A stretch of DNA of 8,756 nt from positions 1 to 8,756 of the forward strand of contig JAKONB010000198.1 in the NCBI GenBank assembly GCA_022702195.1. Direction: 5' to 3'. The translations under genes and the position numbers were made by a program. The notes beneath the pieces were generated by a model. The model ran no database searches and was not told the origin of the DNA. It saw only the letters and a list, made by a program, of their open reading frames with translations. The stretch comes from Beijerinckiaceae bacterium. Lineage in GTDB: Bacteria > Pseudomonadota > Alphaproteobacteria > Rhizobiales > Beijerinckiaceae. Positions 7,115 through 8,756 of this stretch are shown one piece after another (position 1 is the stretch's first letter; each line of letters starts with the position of its first letter).

Positions 7115-7750
7115 GGCGCTCCCGAGGGGCTCGCCGGGCATCAAGTCCGCTGCGGCCTGGGGTAAGGGCCTCGCACATCCTTCGCCGAAGGGGTTGCGAG
7201 TTCGGCGTGAGACAATGCGATTTTCAGCAAAGAGATGCGCATTTCCGCCTTCGCGCTGCGCCGCGAGCCTGTCAGGCGAACGCCGACGCTCGCCTCGTCT
7301 CCGCAAGGGGCACCGATCCCGGTCGGAAGGGCGGCTCGCCAAGCGTGACGTTCGGGTTGCACGCGCCGCCCGTTCCGTGAGGCCGAGCCGCCGCGTCAGG
7401 CATCGGTCGGGCATCCACGCAAGCGGTCGTCATGCCGACGATGTCCGTGAACCGACGGCCGCCGTCGGAGCGAAGACGGCCCACGCGATCCGATGCCCTG
7501 CTCAAGCCATCGACATCATGCGCACAATATATCCGCATCGATGGCGAAATAGGCGGCAATATTGCGATGCAACGAGGGGTTCTGACAGTAAAATTCCACT
7601 CGCGTCGCCTTCCTGTTAGAAAGCGTCGTCATGCGACAAGCCGGCCCTTCACCGCAGGCTAGCTTTTAATCATCATTGATAAAGGTAAGTACCGCCGAAG
7701 GCGCCACGGACGTTTGTCATCACGCGCTGCTCCAAAAAGGCCATAAGCAC
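7115..7750. other. Intergenic region without a convincing gene
   Basis: About 636 bases after the pump gene. The open frames here on both strands (for example plus 7194-7619 and minus 7272-7559) give Arg/Ser/Pro-rich peptides without recognisable domains, as expected from chance reading of GC-rich DNA. The stretch from about 7520 to 7740 is visibly richer in A and T than the genes around it, for example near 7525-7530, 7556-7563 and 7661-7685. It is the likeliest place for a promoter for the small downstream ORF, but I could not identify a clear -35/-10 pair. A short perfect palindrome GCAATATTGC lies at 7556-7565. Confidence 0.5.
7170..7200 (+). terminator. Possible hairpin terminator after the efflux operon
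   Basis: CTCGCA (7170-7175) pairs with TGCGAG (7195-7200), and CCTTC (7179-7183) pairs with GAAGG (7187-7191) around a GCC loop. The two stems are separated by a 3x3 internal loop. It starts 56 bases after the pump stop codon. No run of T follows, so it is not a canonical intrinsic terminator. It could instead be a processing or stability hairpin, or chance folding in GC-rich DNA. Confidence 0.25.
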
Positions 7751-7912
7751 ATGGGCCGTATGAATTTGGAGGGGATCAGCAAGATATTCGACCCGAGTCA
7801 TGTCGAGGCCGTCGCGCTGATATCCCAGGGCAAGCGTAAAACGGAGATCGCCGAGGCGTGCGGTGCGGTGGTCGGCTTGCGTGACATTTCCTTGGTCAGC
7901 CGCGACGCGTGA
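7751..7912 (+). CDS. Small orphan protein, 53 residues, unknown function
   Basis: The ORF starts at ATG 7751 (MGRMNLEGISKIFDP) and stops at TGA 7910-7912. An AAGG at 7737-7740 lies 10 bases before the ATG. An upstream in-frame TTG at 7676 would extend it to 78 residues but has no visible ribosome-binding site. I do not recognise the family. The middle, HVEAVALISQGKRKTEIAEACG, looks like the first two helices of a helix-turn-helix, comparable to x-x-G-x-(S/T)-x-x-E-I-A-x-x-x-G in recombinases and regulators. The recognition helix that should follow is absent (AVVGLRDISLVSRDA), so it may be a fragment of a larger DNA-binding protein. An antisense frame at 7673-7942 is also open, so the coding strand is not certain. 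Confidence 0.35.
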   Translation: MGRMNLEGISKIFDPSHVEAVALISQGKRKTEIAEACGAVVGLRDISLVSRDA

Positions 7913-8263
7913 ACGCCCCTCATCCGCATCGAAACATCGCAAGACGATTCAACCGGTTCGGATGCCTGCGCTGTGTTCTTCCTGGAGAAGGATGCGATGA
8001 TCCATGCCGCCGAGCGACCCAACAACGGACGAGGGTCCGCGCAATCCTCGATCCGACTTCGAGCCGCGACCGCCCCATTCAGGCCGCAAGCCGCTGCCGG
8101 CAGCGCGACGCCGCCGGGGTTTGCCCGGATGACCTGCGACCGGGATCCTCCCGGACGGTCCGTGCCGGGTCCCCCTCCCCTATGAGATCAGCGGCAAGGC
8201 AGGGTCCGCCGAGCCTGGACGACTCCGGTCAAACCCGCTCCGCCCAATGCCGGGACCGACCCG
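7913..8263. other. Intergenic region, one doubtful small ORF
   Basis: About 350 bases between the small ORF and the convergent DUF1236 gene. A GGAGAAGG at 7984-7991 lies five bases before ATG 7997, which opens a 62-codon frame to 8185 (MIHAAERPNNGRG at the start). The ribosome-binding site is good, but the peptide is rich in Pro, Arg, Ala and Ser and has no recognisable domain, so I do not call it a gene. A compact hairpin CCGGGA-TCC-TCCCGG sits at 8140-8154. It could lie in the 3' region of either flanking gene but has no T-tract. Confidence 0.4.
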
Positions 8264-8674
8264 CTAATTGACCACCTCGACGACGCGGCGCGTTCCCGGC
8301 TCCACCAGCACCGGATGATCATTGACGATCGTGTAGTTCAGGCCGTTCAGCGCGAATTCGGGCGGCACGTCGTAGTAGACGATGCCATCCTCGGGCAGCA
8401 CCGTTCCCACGCGGACCGCTCCCCGGACGACGAAGGAGGGGCGGCGCTCCGCCAGGGCATAGATCCGGAATCGCTCGCGCCGGTCGATGCCGAGGATCTC
8501 GTTGGCGGTACCGACGGCGCCGCCGATCGCGCTTCCCACCGCCGCCCCGAGCGGGCCGGCCATGTTGCCGCCGCGCTCGGCCCCATCCTGAGCGCCGCGC
8601 GCGCCGCCCTGTGCGTGGGCCGACACGCTGGCGCCGAAGAGAAGAACGGCAGCGACGGCGATTCTGGCATGCAT
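8264..8674 (-). CDS. Small secreted glycine-zipper / DUF1236-domain protein
   Basis: 136 residues. A Sec signal peptide is clear: MHARIAVAAVLLFGASVSAHAQ, with likely cleavage after A-H-A at residue 21. A Gly/Ala-rich linker follows, then a perfect glycine zipper with Gly at 43, 47, 51 and 55 (GAAVGSAIGGAVG), a motif known to pack against or insert into membranes. Residues about 65-136 match DUF1236: VRVGTVLPE, a Tyr/Pro segment (VYYDVPPEF), LNYTIVNDHPVLVEPGTRRV and a short hydrophobic end. DUF1236 proteins are periplasmic or exported proteins common in Hyphomicrobiales; their function is unknown. The start is supported by GGAAGG on the minus strand (8688-8683), eight bases before the ATG. Codons 13-31 lie inside one arm of the inverted repeat at the end of the window. 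The gene appears to be monocistronic, as far as the window shows. Confidence 0.85.
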   Translation of the reverse strand: MHARIAVAAVLLFGASVSAHAQGGARGAQDGAERGGNMAGPLGAAVGSAIGGAVGTANEILGIDRRERFRIYALAERRPSFVVRGAVRVGTVLPEDGIVYYDVPPEFALNGLNYTIVNDHPVLVEPGTRRVVEVVN

Positions 8675-8756
8675 CGGAGAAGCCTTCCAAACGGGCCGGG
8701 TCGGCGCCAGCGTGTCGGCCCACGCACAGGGCGGCGCGCGCGGCGCTCAGGATGGG
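8582..8756. repeat. Perfect inverted repeat, at least 56 bp per arm, at the window end
   Basis: Bases 8701-8756 are the exact reverse complement of 8582-8637, with no mismatch over 56 bases. The repeat runs to the last base of the window, so the right arm may be longer. The 63-base centre (8638-8700) holds the ribosome-binding site, start codon and first 12 codons of the DUF1236 gene. The left arm is coding sequence, covering the end of the signal peptide and the glycine-rich linker. The right arm re-encodes the same peptide (GASVSAHAQGGARG) on the plus strand, but without an in-frame start. It is not an IS end or a terminator. Confidence 0.95.

Noticed and set aside
4208..7414. Very long minus-strand open frame (over 1000 codons) opposite the RND pump
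   Set aside because: It is the antisense shadow of a real, fully conserved AcrB-type gene. The peptide is His/Arg/Asp/Gly-rich with no domain, which is usual for GC-rich antisense frames.
7556..7565. Perfect palindrome GCAATATTGC as a regulator site
   Set aside because: Short, single copy, and not placed relative to any recognised promoter or gene start.
7673..7942. Minus-strand open frame of 89 codons opposite the small orphan ORF
   Set aside because: It needs a TTG start without a visible ribosome-binding site and has no recognisable domain. The plus-strand ORF has an ATG with a plausible AAGG, so I preferred that.
8140..8154. GC-rich hairpin CCGGGA-TCC-TCCCGG as a terminator of the DUF1236 gene
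   Set aside because: It lies about 110 bases past the stop and has no T-run in either direction. Short GC hairpins are common at this base composition.
7997..8185. 62-codon ORF with a strong Shine-Dalgarno (GGAGAAGG)
   Set aside because: The peptide is Pro/Arg/Ser/Ala-rich without any recognisable pattern. A single good ribosome-binding site in GC-rich intergenic DNA is not enough to call a gene.
1..8756. CRISPR array, tRNA or rRNA genes, attachment sites
   Set aside because: No regularly spaced direct repeats, no tRNA cloverleaf or rRNA sequence, and no integrase or direct-repeat pair were seen.

Overview
The window is GC-rich DNA from a Gram-negative bacterium. An alphaproteobacterium of the Hyphomicrobiales, possibly close to Methylobacterium, fits best. 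The reasons are the codon use, the DUF1236 secreted protein, and the IS701-like remnant beside a TetR/SMR/RND cassette. This placement is inference; there is no rRNA or other marker gene here.

Left part (1-1291): the last codons of a TonB-dependent outer-membrane receptor run directly into a polytopic membrane protein of the DUF1624 / heparan-alpha-glucosaminide N-acetyltransferase-like family. The stop and start overlap (TGATG), so the two are probably co-transcribed and translationally coupled. Next (about 1288-1717, minus strand) is a broken IS701-type DDE transposase. It has lost its N-terminal part and a central block, and its surviving pieces lie in different frames.

Centre (1753-7114): a multidrug-efflux cassette, all on the plus strand. 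A promoter with an embedded 10+10 bp palindrome, typical of a TetR-family operator, precedes a decayed small multidrug resistance (SMR) gene. The SMR stop overlaps the start of a TetR-family regulator (ATGA). Then come an AcrA/MexA-type lipoprotein adaptor and an AcrB/MexB-type RND transporter with an intact proton relay. The likely logic is a self-repressing TetR that controls its own operon and, by read-through, the RND pump. No outer-membrane channel gene lies in the window, so the pump would have to borrow a TolC/OprM-type channel from elsewhere.

Right part (7115-8756): about 640 bases with no convincing gene, then a 53-codon orphan ORF, another roughly 350 bases with little content, and a minus-strand gene for a small secreted glycine-zipper/DUF1236 protein. 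The last 56 bases of the window are a perfect inverted copy of the signal-peptide end of that gene. This is either a real local inverted duplication or a fold-back artefact at a sequence end.

I did not find a clear previously undescribed system. The points most worth a second look are the terminal inverted duplication, the frame-preserved but damaged SMR gene between operator and regulator, and the TonB receptor/DUF1624 coupling.
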